This document shows, in pieces, positions 1 to 9,243 of a DNA stretch of 36,352 nucleotides. The position numbers were made by a program, and so were the translations under genes. Numbering within the stretch: the stretch's first letter is position 1; each line of letters opens with the position of its first letter. Below the pieces are notes generated by a model. That model worked only from the letters and a program-made list of their open reading frames with translations. It did no database searches and had not been told where the DNA came from. Source of the DNA: CAYONP01 sp964405335 (GTDB taxonomy: Bacteria; Armatimonadota; UBA10988); the NCBI GenBank assembly GCA_964405335.1, contig CAYONP010000059.1, positions 1-36,352 of the forward strand, in the 5' to 3' direction.

Positions 1-46
1 ACCCGCCCCTACGCCACCCTGTCAACACGCCGGAGCGGCTGGACAG

Positions 47-69
47 CACTGGCGGACAAGCCGCCAGTG
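47..69. repeat. short intergenic hairpin, REP-like
   Basis: A perfect inverted repeat: arms CACTGGCGG and CCGCCAGTG are separated by 5 bases (ACAAG). It lies in a gene-free edge region just before the 95-bp hairpin element. Hairpins of this general style are scattered between genes across the window, so it is probably a dispersed repeat rather than a gene-specific terminator. No further copy is present in the window. Confidence 0.5.
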
Positions 70-125
70 GCACCAACCGCCGATGTCAACGATGAACTAA
101 CGCCCCTGGCGGCGCAGACCTTGGT

Positions 126-220
126 GGTAGGGGCAGGTCTCAGACCTGCCCGCAAGACGAAGAGCCCGCTTCCAGAGCGGATCCGGTCGCCAGCGGGCCG
201 GTCTGAGACCGGCCCCTACC
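126..220. repeat. 95-bp paired-hairpin element, left copy
   Basis: Two small hairpins are arranged as an inverted pair. The left one (131-151) has arms GGGCAGGTCT/AGACCTGCCC and the right one (195-215) has arms GGGCCGGTCT/AGACCGGCCC. The outer edges GGTAGGGG and CCCCTACC are also inverted, so each end is a 28-bp terminal inverted repeat with few mismatches. The core contains CCCGCTTCCAGAGCGG. A second copy of exactly the same length, with the core at the same offset, lies at 36069-36163. This fits a small non-autonomous repeat of the BIME/MITE kind. It sits downstream of the oxidoreductase stop codon. Confidence 0.7.
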
Positions 221-241
221 GCGAAGGCCGACCGGCCGGCT

Positions 242-1309
242 CTACTCGTGCGGCGGCGGCAGCGGCGTCGGCCGGACCACCGCACCGCCGGACTCGTACG
301 ATTCGATCACGGCGAAGGTGTACTCGAGCGCGGCCAGCGCGTCGCGGCCGCTGGCGCGGACCTTGTCCGGCGCGATGCCGCTGCTCAAGTCCTCGAGCCA
401 GGCGTGGATGCGCCGGCTGAAGGTGTCGCCGAAGTTGTTCGAGCCGCCGTCGGTCACCTCGGGCGGCGCGTCGCCGCGCGGCGCGGTCCAGAACTCGAGC
501 TTCTCGATGCAGTTCTCGATGATGCCGACGCCGCGGGTGCCGCTGACCTCGATCGACCACCAGCCGCCGTAGCCAAACGAGCAGTCGCCGCGCTGGCTGA
601 GCAGGTAGCCCACCGCGCCGTTGGCGAAGCGACAGTGGATGCTGGCGATGGAGACCATCACGTCGCCGGCGCGGCGGCGGTAGCCGGGCCGCTCACAGTA
701 GGCCTGCAGCTCGACGATGTCGCCGCAGAGGTAGCGCATGACGCTGAACGGGTGGCTCATGAAGGCCTTGAGGTGGAAGTAGGGGTACCCCGCGGCGAAG
801 CCGCCCGGCTTGCTGTGCTGCTCGGGCTCGGCGCCCTGGAAGCCCATCTTGTGCAGGCAGTAGACCAGTTCGCCGAGCTCGCCCGCGTCGATCTTGGCCC
901 GCAGCGCCTCGGCCGGCGGGGTGAAGTAGTGGTTCAGGTTGCAGCCCAGCGCGCAGTCCATCTCGGCGGCGAAGGCGACCAGTTCGCGCGCTTCGTCGAG
1001 GTTGTTCGAGAGCGGTTTCTCGACCAGCACGTGCTTGCCCGCGGCGAGGGCTTCCATGGCCGGCTCGTAATGCCAGCCGCCGTTCTCGGCGCCGCCGGTG
1101 CAGACGTCGATCGCGTCCAGCTCCTCGGCTGCGAGCATCTCGGCCAGGCTGTAGTAGGCCCGGCAGCCGTTCGCCGCGGCGCCGGCGTCGGCCCGTTCTG
1201 GGATGCGGTCACAGATTGCCACCAGCTCGCCCAGGTCGGTCGTCGCATAGGCTGGCGCATGGGACTTCGCGATGTTGTGGTAGCCCACCATGCCGACTCG
1301 GATTGCCAT
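242..1309 (-). CDS. Gfo/Idh/MocA family oxidoreductase
   Basis: Predicted NAD(P)-dependent sugar- or polyol-type dehydrogenase of 355 residues. The N-terminus (AIRVGMVGYHNIAKSH) is the first strand and nucleotide-binding turn of a Rossmann fold. VEKPLSNN near residue 100 is the family EKP motif whose lysine acts in catalysis. The C-terminal half (for example FHLKAFMSHPFSVMRYLCG) fits the alpha/beta substrate domain. The ATG at 1309 is chosen because GGAGG lies five bases upstream and the Rossmann fold begins right there; the reading frame stays open further upstream, but that extension is low-complexity. It is divergent from the PEP-CTERM gene across 182 bp. The substrate cannot be told from sequence. 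No signal peptide, so probably cytoplasmic. Confidence 0.9.
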   Translation of the reverse strand: MAIRVGMVGYHNIAKSHAPAYATTDLGELVAICDRIPERADAGAAANGCRAYYSLAEMLAAEELDAIDVCTGGAENGGWHYEPAMEALAAGKHVLVEKPLSNNLDEARELVAFAAEMDCALGCNLNHYFTPPAEALRAKIDAGELGELVYCLHKMGFQGAEPEQHSKPGGFAAGYPYFHLKAFMSHPFSVMRYLCGDIVELQAYCERPGYRRRAGDVMVSIASIHCRFANGAVGYLLSQRGDCSFGYGGWWSIEVSGTRGVGIIENCIEKLEFWTAPRGDAPPEVTDGGSNNFGDTFSRRIHAWLEDLSSGIAPDKVRASGRDALAALEYTFAVIESYESGGAVVRPTPLPPPHE

Positions 1310-1491
1310 CTCGTCCTCCACGCAGCGCGGGTGCACCGGCGCACGGCCCTCTCCTCCCCGATCGGCGAGACGCGCGGCCGACCACACCGCAGCGATTCTG
1401 GCACGGGATTTGCACTCTGCTCTGGTGGAATAGCCGCGCCTTCCGTGGCTAGCCTGGGGATTCGGCCGCACGGCCGAAAAGGGAGAGACCG

Positions 1492-2202
1492 ATGCGTAAA
1501 GTGGGTGTGTTTCTGGCGGCCCTGGCCTTCGCGACAGGGTCAGCGGCGGCCGCGCCGCTGATCTACTTCGGTGAGGATCTGGGTCTGGGTGAAGGTACGC
1601 GTCTCGCCGCTCATCCCAACGCCGACGCCGCCCAGGCGGCCTTCCTGGCCAACCTGGTCGGGGTCGGCACCGAGGACTTCGAGGGCTACGCCGGCGGCAC
1701 CGGCACGCCGCTGGCAATCGCTTTCCCGGGCGCAGGGACCGCGACGCTCTCCGGCGGCGGCTTCGTCGCAGACATCCCGGTCGGCACGAACGGGTTCGGC
1801 CGCTATCCGATCTCGGGTGACAAGTACTGGGACACCGGCGCCGAAGTGTTCGTGATCACGTTCGATGCGCCGGTGGCGGCGTTCGGCTTCTACGGCGTCG
1901 ACATCGGCGACTTCAGCGGCCAGGTCGTGCTCGAACTGACCAACGGGTCGTCGACCTTGGTCAACATCGGCAACGGCGTCGGCATCGCCGGTGGGTCGGT
2001 GCTCTATTTCGGCTACATCGACACCGCGAATCCGTGGACCAAGATCACCTTCGGCAACACCGCCGCCGGTGTCGACGTGTTCGGCTTCGACGACATGACC
2101 ATCGGCTCGGTCGACCAGGTTGTGCCGGTGGTGCCGGAGCCGTCGACGCTGGCGCTGCTCGGCTGCGCCGGGCTCGCGCTCCGGCGGCGCCGACGGCGCT
2201 GA
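1492..2202 (+). CDS. PEP-CTERM sorting-domain protein
   Basis: Secreted protein of 236 residues. It has an N-terminal signal peptide (MRKVGVFLAALAFATGSAAA) and a C-terminal sorting tail: the VPEPS motif, a short hydrophobic helix (TLALLGCAGLAL) and a run of arginines. Such tails are recognised by exosortase (EpsH family), which releases the protein to the cell surface or matrix; no exosortase is in this window. The middle is glycine- and aspartate-rich with beta-type patterning (GVDIGDFSGQVVLELTNGSS; VDVFGFDDMTIGSV) and matches no enzyme I recognise. The start is supported by GGGAGAG about five bases upstream. The tail is firm; the function of the mature protein is unknown. Confidence 0.88.
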   Translation: MRKVGVFLAALAFATGSAAAAPLIYFGEDLGLGEGTRLAAHPNADAAQAAFLANLVGVGTEDFEGYAGGTGTPLAIAFPGAGTATLSGGGFVADIPVGTNGFGRYPISGDKYWDTGAEVFVITFDAPVAAFGFYGVDIGDFSGQVVLELTNGSSTLVNIGNGVGIAGGSVLYFGYIDTANPWTKITFGNTAAGVDVFGFDDMTIGSVDQVVPVVPEPSTLALLGCAGLALRRRRRR

Positions 2203-2265
2203 CGAGGGAGGGCCTGCGATGCCGGGGCCGGCGCGAAGGCGTCTCGGCCCCGGCATCGCGTTGGG

Positions 2266-2295
2266 TTGGCATCGCCTCGCCCGGCGCGTTATACT
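2266..2295 (+). promoter_or_regulatory. sigma70-type promoter of the tricorn homologue
   Basis: TTGGCA at 2266-2271, an 18-base spacer, then TATACT at 2290-2295. Transcription would start near 2302, leaving about 20 bases of leader before the ATG at 2322, with GGAG just upstream of the start. It is read by eye from consensus similarity only, but both hexamers stand out against the GC-rich background and the position is right. Confidence 0.55.
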
Positions 2296-2321
2296 CCCGC
2301 CGGCTGACGGAGACGCCTGCC

Positions 2322-5300
2322 ATGCAGATTCGGCTGCTCGCCCTCTCGCTCTGTGTTGCCGGCGCGGCCGTGGCGCAGGTGCCGGTGCGCTATGCCCGCC
2401 ATCCGGCGCTCTCACCCGACGGCTCGCAGGTCGTCTTCGAGTGGTGCGGCGACCTGTTCGTCGCCCCCGCCGCCGGCGGCGCGGCACGGGCCATCACCGT
2501 CCACCACGCCGACGACGACTACCCCTGCTTCACCCGCGACGGGCAGTGGATCATCTTCGCCAGCAACCGCAGCGGCAACTGGGACATCTTCCGGGTCCGG
2601 CCGGCGGGCGGCGAGCCGGTGCGGCTGACCTTCTACGGCGGCACAGACATCCCGTGGGGCGTCACGCCCGAGAACCAGGTCCTGTTCCAGTCGAGCCGCT
2701 TCTCAACCTACGGCCAGCGCTTCGGTCCGCCGATGCTGATCGGCCTCGACGGCGGCACGCCGTGGCGCTTGCTCAAGTGCTCGGCCGGCGCGGTCAGTCT
2801 CTCGCCCGACGGCCGGCGGGTGGCCTTTGTGCACAAGCGCTCGACCTGGGAGTGGCGCGGATACAAGGGCGGCGGCGCTGAGGATATCTGGGTTGGCGAG
2901 GTCGACGGCACGTTCACCAAGGTGACCGACTACCCAGGCCCCGACCTCGAGCCGCTCTGGTCGGCCGACGGTCAGACGCTTTACTTCACCACCGACCGGG
3001 TCGGTCGCCACAATCTCTGGCGCATGCCCGCCGGCGGCGGCGAGGCGAGCCAGCTCACGCAGCATGAGCAGCCGATCCGCGAGTCGTCGATCTCGGCCGA
3101 TGGCAGCGCCATCGTCTACTGGTGCGACGACGACCTGTGGCTGTTCGACACCGCCGCGGGCGCGAGCCGCAAGCTCGAACTGACCGGCCCGCGCGACCGG
3201 CTCGAGCCCGAGGTGCTGTATGAGCAGCAGACCGCCGGCATCGGCGAGTACAAGGTTGCGCCGTCGGGCAAAGAGGTGGCCTTCGTCGTGCGCGGCGACA
3301 TCTACTGCTGCCGCTTCCCCGACGGCGGACCGACCACGCAGCTCACCAACACGCCCGAGGACGAAGGCGGGCTGGCCTGGTCGGAAGACAGCAAGACGCT
3401 CTATTTCCACAGCGATCGGTTCGGCCAGTATGACCTGTTCAGCCTGACCAGCGGCGACGAAGCCGAGCCGCGGCTGCGCCGCACCGCTGAGCCGAAGCTG
3501 ACCCGGCTGACCGAAACCGAGATTGACGAGGTGGCTCTGCAGTTCTCGCCGGACTTCAAGCGGGTCAGCTACACCTCGGGTTACGGCGACATCGTGGTGG
3601 CCAACCCCGACCTGAGCGAGCCGAAGGTGCTCTTCGCCTCGGCCTCGACCTGGGGCGTGACCTGGTCGCCCGACAGCCGTTGGCTGGCCTTCGTGCAGAA
3701 CGACCAGTGGAGCAACAGCGATGTCTGGCTGGTCAGCGCCGAGGGCGGTGCGGCGGTTAACGTCAGCCAGCATCCCGACGGCGACGGCGAGCCGGTCTTC
3801 TCCGGCGACATGAAGCGGCTGGCGTTTGTCAGCAGCCGCTTCGACGACCAGAACGAGATCTTCTACGTCTGGCTCAACCAGGCCGATTGGCAGATGCCCA
3901 GCGCCGAGCGCGACTGGCTCGAAGATGACGCCTTCGACAAGCCTGAGCCGCCGGAGGAGCAAGCCGCCGAGGGCGCGGGTGAGGCGTCCGAAGAGAGCGA
4001 AGAGAGCGAAGCCGAGGAGGAGGCCAAGCCGCCGGCGCCCGTCGACCTCGACGACATCCACGAGCGGATGGTCCGCTTCACCTTCAGCGGTGACCACAGC
4101 GAGCGCGGTCTGGTCGCCTCGCCCGACGGCAAACGGCTGGCCTGGATCAACGAGGCGGGCGACTTGGTCGCCAGCGAGTGGGACTCGCTCGAGCCCCGCA
4201 CCCTCGTCGCCGGTGGCGGCGGCGGATTCGAATGGACGCCCGACGGCCGCAGCCTGCGCTTTGTACGTGGTGGGCGGGTCAACAGCCAGCCGGCGAGCGG
4301 CGGGTCGGTGACGACTGTCGATCACTCGGCGAGGATCGAGCGCGACCTGGCCGAGGAGCGCGCCTACGTCTTCGAGAAGGCGTGGATGATGCAGCGCGAC
4401 TACTTCTACGACGAGAACATGCACGGCGCCGACTGGGCCGCGGCGCGCGAGTTCTTCCGCCCGCGGGCGCTCGGCGCCCCGACGCGGGCCGCCTTCGCCG
4501 ACGTGATGAACCGCCTGATCGGCGAGATTGGCGCCTCGCACCAAGGCTTTTCGACCCCCGGCCGCTCGGTCAGCGCCAGCGGTCCACCGGCCGCCTCGCT
4601 GGGCATCGTCTGGACCGACGAGCGGAGTGGAACCGGGCTGGTCGTCGAGTCGATCGAACGCGACAGCCCGGCCGACCGCGCGCCCGACGGCCCGCTGCCG
4701 GGCGAGCGGGTGCTGAGCATCAACGACGTCGCGCTGGCGCCGGGGGTCAACGAGCAGGAGCTGCTGATCGGTCAGATCGGCGAGCGCATCGCGCTAGAGA
4801 TCGCCGCCGCCGACGGCACGCAGCGCACCGCCTGGCTGCGCGGCTTCTCGGCCGGGCAGATCAGCGGCCAGCGGTACAACACCTGGCGGCTGCAGAACCG
4901 CGATCGGATCCTCGAGCAGAGCGGCGGGCGGATCGGCTATCTCCACGTGCCGGGTATGAGCCCGGGCGGGGTCGAGCAGTTCCAGCGCGACCTGCAGGCC
5001 AGCGCCGGCGGCAAGGATGCGGTGGTCGTCGACGTCCGGTTCAACGGCGGTGGCGGTAGTTTCGACTTCATTCTCTCCAGCATCGTCTACCGGCCGTATG
5101 TCTACAACACGCAGCGCGGCCGGCCCGAACAGGGCTTTCCCACCGGCTGGCTGCCGGTGCCGGTCTTCCGCGGTCCGGCGGCGGCGATGTGGAACGAGGG
5201 CAGCGGCAGCGGCGCCGAGATCTTCGGCCACGCCTGGCGTAATCTCGAAGTCGGCCCAAGCAGCGGCTGGCCGTCGTGGGGCGGCGTGATCGGCACCGGC

Positions 5301-5501
5301 GGCACCGGCTTCGTCGATGGCAGCTTCATGCGCCTGCCGGTGGTCGGCTACTACAACCTCGACGGGACCAACCAGGAGGGCAACCCGGCGCAGCCCGAGA
5401 TCATCGTCGACATCACGCCGAACGATGAACTGACCGGCCGTGACCCGCAAGTCGAGGCGGCCGTTTCGGCGCTGCTGGCGATCATCGGGCCGGCGGGATA
5501 A
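2322..5501 (+). CDS. secreted tricorn protease homologue (S41 family)
   Basis: Large serine protease of 1059 residues. Tricorn enzymes trim oligopeptides; this one carries a signal peptide (MQIRLLALSLCVAGAAVAQ), so it probably acts in the periplasm or outside. Residues about 25-600 contain repeated beta-propeller blades (LSPDGSQVVFEWCGDLFV, FTRDGQWIIFASNRSG). A strongly acidic linker of Glu/Ser/Ala lies near 545-570. A core/PDZ region follows (ASLGIVWTDERSGTGLVVESIE), then the C-terminal S41 domain. Tricorn's catalytic tetrad is recognisable: Ser739-His740 (GASHQG), Ser963 (NEGSGSGAEIF) and Glu1019 (QEGNPAQPEI). The residue after the catalytic serine is Gly where archaeal tricorn has Asp966. 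The start is fixed by the signal peptide. An imperfect hairpin (about 5502-5528) directly after the stop may end transcription. Confidence 0.93.
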   Translation: MQIRLLALSLCVAGAAVAQVPVRYARHPALSPDGSQVVFEWCGDLFVAPAAGGAARAITVHHADDDYPCFTRDGQWIIFASNRSGNWDIFRVRPAGGEPVRLTFYGGTDIPWGVTPENQVLFQSSRFSTYGQRFGPPMLIGLDGGTPWRLLKCSAGAVSLSPDGRRVAFVHKRSTWEWRGYKGGGAEDIWVGEVDGTFTKVTDYPGPDLEPLWSADGQTLYFTTDRVGRHNLWRMPAGGGEASQLTQHEQPIRESSISADGSAIVYWCDDDLWLFDTAAGASRKLELTGPRDRLEPEVLYEQQTAGIGEYKVAPSGKEVAFVVRGDIYCCRFPDGGPTTQLTNTPEDEGGLAWSEDSKTLYFHSDRFGQYDLFSLTSGDEAEPRLRRTAEPKLTRLTETEIDEVALQFSPDFKRVSYTSGYGDIVVANPDLSEPKVLFASASTWGVTWSPDSRWLAFVQNDQWSNSDVWLVSAEGGAAVNVSQHPDGDGEPVFSGDMKRLAFVSSRFDDQNEIFYVWLNQADWQMPSAERDWLEDDAFDKPEPPEEQAAEGAGEASEESEESEAEEEAKPPAPVDLDDIHERMVRFTFSGDHSERGLVASPDGKRLAWINEAGDLVASEWDSLEPRTLVAGGGGGFEWTPDGRSLRFVRGGRVNSQPASGGSVTTVDHSARIERDLAEERAYVFEKAWMMQRDYFYDENMHGADWAAAREFFRPRALGAPTRAAFADVMNRLIGEIGASHQGFSTPGRSVSASGPPAASLGIVWTDERSGTGLVVESIERDSPADRAPDGPLPGERVLSINDVALAPGVNEQELLIGQIGERIALEIAAADGTQRTAWLRGFSAGQISGQRYNTWRLQNRDRILEQSGGRIGYLHVPGMSPGGVEQFQRDLQASAGGKDAVVVDVRFNGGGGSFDFILSSIVYRPYVYNTQRGRPEQGFPTGWLPVPVFRGPAAAMWNEGSGSGAEIFGHAWRNLEVGPSSGWPSWGGVIGTGGTGFVDGSFMRLPVVGYYNLDGTNQEGNPAQPEIIVDITPNDELTGRDPQVEAAVSALLAIIGPAG

Positions 5502-5744
5502 CGGCCGGAGACGCAGAGGCGTCGGCCGATCGTCGGCCCGGGCCAAGCAGCCACCGGGCAGTCGGTGGCCGTCCGGCCTGCTGCGCACACCGCCAGACGC
5601 CGACAGCGACCGCTGCAGCGAAGTGTGGCGCGCTCGCGGTGCCACCGCGGCCAGGGCACCCGACCCGCCCGTGACCGGCCCGCATCGCCGAGAGCGCACC
5701 AGCAAGTCGCCCATCGAGCGGTGGCCGCGAGGGATGATTCCATG

Positions 5745-8700
5745 ATTACATGTAATGCCTTCACCGCAACGCGATGACGCAGCAGGCTCCGGCGGGTCGG
5801 CTCCAGGGGAACGGTGCGACCGCCACCACCGCTTCCCGATGACGGTGCGCTCAGGCGACAGGCCGCTCAGCGATCGGTCCGAACCCGAACGACCAACTAT
5901 CGCATAGCCCACCTCCCCACGTTTCCCAGGAGACCGAGGTCGCGGTCGATGATTCCCTGATTACATGTAATCGTGTCTAGCGCACCGGCCTGTCCCTGCA
6001 GGTGCCGGCGCGTCCGGCTCGACAGTCCATCGCCAACCCGACGGGCCAGCCCTTCACCGCGACGGTGCGCAACCCGCGACCGCCCTGCAGGGGCACGTAC
6101 CAGCGCGCGCCCGGCACGCGGTCCAACGCCGGTGCCAACGCTTTGTGCGTCTGACTCCGTCTCGGCGGGCTATGCCATGATTACATGCAATGAAACCCTC
6201 GGCACCTCGGCGGGCCCAACGCGACGGATGCATGTCGCCTCGGCAACCGCACCTCGGCGGTCCGCGGGCAAATACACACGGGCCGACTTCGCACCCCACG
6301 CGTGGGTGGTCGGCTTGGTTGAGGCTCGGCAGTCGCGGTCGATGATTCCATGATTACATGTAATCGTGTCTAGCGCACCGGCCTGTCCCTGCAGGTGCCG
6401 GCGAGTCGGGCTCGACAGGCCAACGCCAACCCGACGGGCCAGCCCTTCACCGCGACGGTGCGCAACCCGCGACCGCCCTGCAGGGGCACGTACCAGCGCG
6501 CGCCCGGCACGCGGTCCAACGCCGGTGCCAACGCTTTGTGCGTCTGACTCCGTCTCGGCGGGCTATGCCATGATTACATGCAATGAAACCCTCGGCACCT
6601 CGGCGGGCCCAACGCGACGGATGCATGTCGCCTCGGCAACCGCACCTCGGCGGTCCGCGGGCAAATACACACGGGCCGACTTCGCACCCCACGCGTGGGT
6701 GGTCGGCTTGGTTGAGGCTCGGCAGTCGCGGTCGATGATTCCATGATTACATGTAATCGTGTCTAGCGCACCGGCCTGTCCCAGCAGGTGCCGGCGCGTC
6801 GGGCTCGACAGGCCAGCGCCAACCCGGCAGGGCTCCTGCACAGCGGAACGGAAGATGATCGCTGACCGCCTTGCCAGGCCACCTGCCCGCGCTCGGCCGT
6901 CATGTAGACAACGCCAGCGTCATCGGGTTGAGAGGAAGGCGGGGGTCGGGGTGAATGACTCCAGGATTACATGTAATGATACGCTCGGCGCCTCGGCTAG
7001 CCCGACACGAGGACAGGACGTCGCCTCGGCAACCGCACCTCGGCGGTCCGCGGGCAAAAACACACGGGCCGACGTCGAACCACGACGCGTGGGTGGTCGT
7101 CGCAGTCAGGATTCGGCGGTCGCGATCGATGATTCCATGATTACATGTAATCATGTTTAGTGCACCAGCCTGTCCCAGCAGGTGCCGGCGCGTCGGGCTC
7201 GACAGACAACCAGCAACCCGGCAGGGTTCCTGCACAGCGGGACGGGAAGCGATCGCTGACCGACTTGCCAGGCCACCTGCCCGCGCTCGGCCGTCATGCG
7301 GCTCAACGCCAGCGTCATCGGGTTGAGAGGAAGGCGGGGGTCGGGGTGAATGACTCCAGGATTACATGTAATGATACGCTCGGCGCCTCGGCTAGCCCGA
7401 CACGAGGACAGGACGTCGCCTCGGCAACCGCACCTCGGCGGTCCGCGGGCAAAAACACACGGGCCGACGTCGAACCACGACGCGTGGGTGGTCGTCGCAG
7501 TCAGGATTCGGCGGTCGCGATCGATGATTCCATGATTACATGTAATCATGTTTAGTGCACCAGCCTGTCCCAGCAGGTGCCGGCGCGTCGGGCTCGACAG
7601 ACAACCAGCAACCCGGCAGGGTTCCTGCACAGCGGGACGGGAAGCGATCGCTGACCGACTTGCCAGGCCACCTGCCCGCGCTCGGCCGTCATGCGGCTCA
7701 ACGCCAGCGTCATCGGGTTGAGAGGAAGGCGGGGGTCGGGGTGAATGACTCCAGGATTACATGTAATGATACGCTCGGCGCCTCGGCTAGCCCGACACGA
7801 GGACAGGACGTCGCCTCGGCAACCGCACCTCGGCGGTCCGCGGGCAAAAACACACGGGCCGACGTCGAACCACGACGCGTGGGTGGTCGTCGCAGTCAGG
7901 ATTCGGCGGTCGCGATCGATGATTCCATGATTACATGTAATCATGTTTAGTGCACCAGCCTGTCCCAGCAGGTGCCGGCGCGTCGGGCTCGACAGACAAC
8001 CAGCAACCCGGCAGGGTTCCTGCACAGCGGGACGGGAAGCGATCGCTGACCGACTTGCCAGGCCACCTGCCCGCGCTCGGCCGTCATGCGGCTCAACGCC
8101 AGCGTCATCGGGTTGAGAGGAAGGCGGGGGTCGGGGTGAATGACTCCAGGATTACATGTAATGATACGCTCGGCGCCTCGGCTAGCCCGACACGAGGACA
8201 GGACGTCGCCTCGGCAACCGCACCTCGGCGGTCCGCGGGCAAAAACACACGGGCCGACGTCGCACCCCACGCGTGGGTGGTCGGCTTGGTTTAGGCTCGG
8301 CAGTCGCGGTCGACGATTCCATGATTACATGTAATCCTTTCTAGCGCACCGGCCTGTTCCTGCAGGTGCCGGCGCGTCGGGCTCGACAGGCCAGCGCCAA
8401 CCCGGCAGGGCCGACTTTGCCGGGCTGGCGCGCTCCCGGCGCCACGCTACCAAGACATCTACCTACCCACGGCCCTCACGCGGCGCCACGACCAGGCCGG
8501 CGCGATGCGCTGCAGACGACTGTCATGACACATAATTCCATGATTACATGTAATGAGTCTCCACCGCCGTGGGGACACGACACACGTTGGCCCCACCGAC
8601 TCCACAGCCCACGACGTCTCGACCGGATCCCTCGCACCAGGCGACCGGACCGCTAACCAGACGAGCCAGTCAGCGACAGGGCTGTGCGTCTGCCGCAGGA

Positions 8701-9032
8701 GCGACATTGCCGGATACCCCGCGTCGCAGGGCAGCCGGCCGCCGAGGACGATATTCCATGATTACATGTAATGATTCACTCGGCGCAACCACCAACTCCG
8801 CTTGAGAAGCGGGCTCGCAGAGACTACGACCCGCCGTGAATGGCGTGACCGCCACCTCGGCATGTCGACATGGGCTCGACGGCGCCGGGTTCCGCCGCCA
8901 ATGGTGCGACGACAGAGCTGCCTGGGCGGTGGAACGGACCGGCCGGAACCCGTCCTGAAACGCAGAAGGGTGGCTGAGCGCGTGGCCCAGACGTCGGCAA
9001 TCGTGAGAGCTTATTTAATCATTACATGTAAT
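5745..9032. other. array of 17 ATTACATGTAAT palindromes
   Basis: The 12-bp perfect palindrome ATTACATGTAAT starts at 5745, 5960, 6353, 6746, 6966, 7140, 7361, 7535, 7756, 7930, 8151, 8324, 8543, 8761 and 9021; one-base variants (TGCAAT end) start at 6180 and 6573. Intervals are 215, 220, 173, 220, 173, 220, 174, 221, 174, 221, 174, 221, 173, 219, 218 and 260 bp. Most copies are preceded by GATTCCATG or a close variant. At 7136, 7531 and 7926 the dyad extends to 20 bp. The sites are the only AT-rich islands in very GC-rich DNA. They look like binding sites for a dimeric protein, but no binder is identified here. No convincing gene exists between 5502 and 9243; the stretches 5529-5744 and 9033-9243 show nothing else I can name. 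Confidence 0.85.
5960..8335. repeat. tandem repeat, six units of 393-395 bp
   Basis: Six head-to-tail units begin at 5960, 6353, 6746, 7140, 7535 and 7930 (lengths 393, 393, 394, 395, 395, 394) and end at the palindrome at 8324. Each unit has two segments: about 220 bp after the first palindrome and about 173 bp after the second. Units 1-2 are nearly identical to each other, units 4-6 are nearly identical to each other, and unit 3 is a hybrid that starts like the first type and ends like the second. The last part of unit 6 (about 8260-8320) switches back to the units 1-2 version. This is the pattern of unequal crossing-over and conversion. Because unit length is not constant modulo 3, the reading frames crossing it are not a repeated protein. 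Confidence 0.9.
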
Positions 9033-9243
9033 CATTCCGCCGTTGGCTCCTCAGCGCGCAGCTCGTCCGACGTGGATGTCCAGCGGCACGTCCGCCGTGG
9101 CCGTGCGGCGACTTGCCCGCCCAGGCGGTGCCGCCTCTCACCCGCCGGCGATGTGCTGCAGCCTGCCGGCCCGCATTAGGTCGGAGGCCACCAGCGCCAC
9201 CGAGGGCGCGTGCTGGGGCCGCCAGCCGGCGGCGGTTGAGCCG

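Noticed and set aside
2703..4544. 613-codon open frame antisense to the tricorn gene
   Set aside because: Shadow frame caused by strong GC bias at third positions; its translation has no recognisable domain, while the plus-strand gene is certain.
7157..8025. Open frames of 130-157 codons repeated across the 394-bp units on both strands
   Set aside because: They recur only because the DNA is repeated and GC-rich. Unit lengths are not constant modulo 3, no ribosome sites are apparent, and the translations look like arbitrary Arg/Pro/Ala-rich text.
5745..9032. Integron cassette array or attC series
   Set aside because: Spacing of about 200 bp is compatible, but there are no GTTRRRY core sites, no cassette genes and no integrase. 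The palindrome is short and perfect rather than a long imperfect attC.
5745..9032. A third CRISPR array
   Set aside because: The repeated core is only 12 bp, the intervals are 173-260 bp, and most of the spacer sequence is itself repeated.
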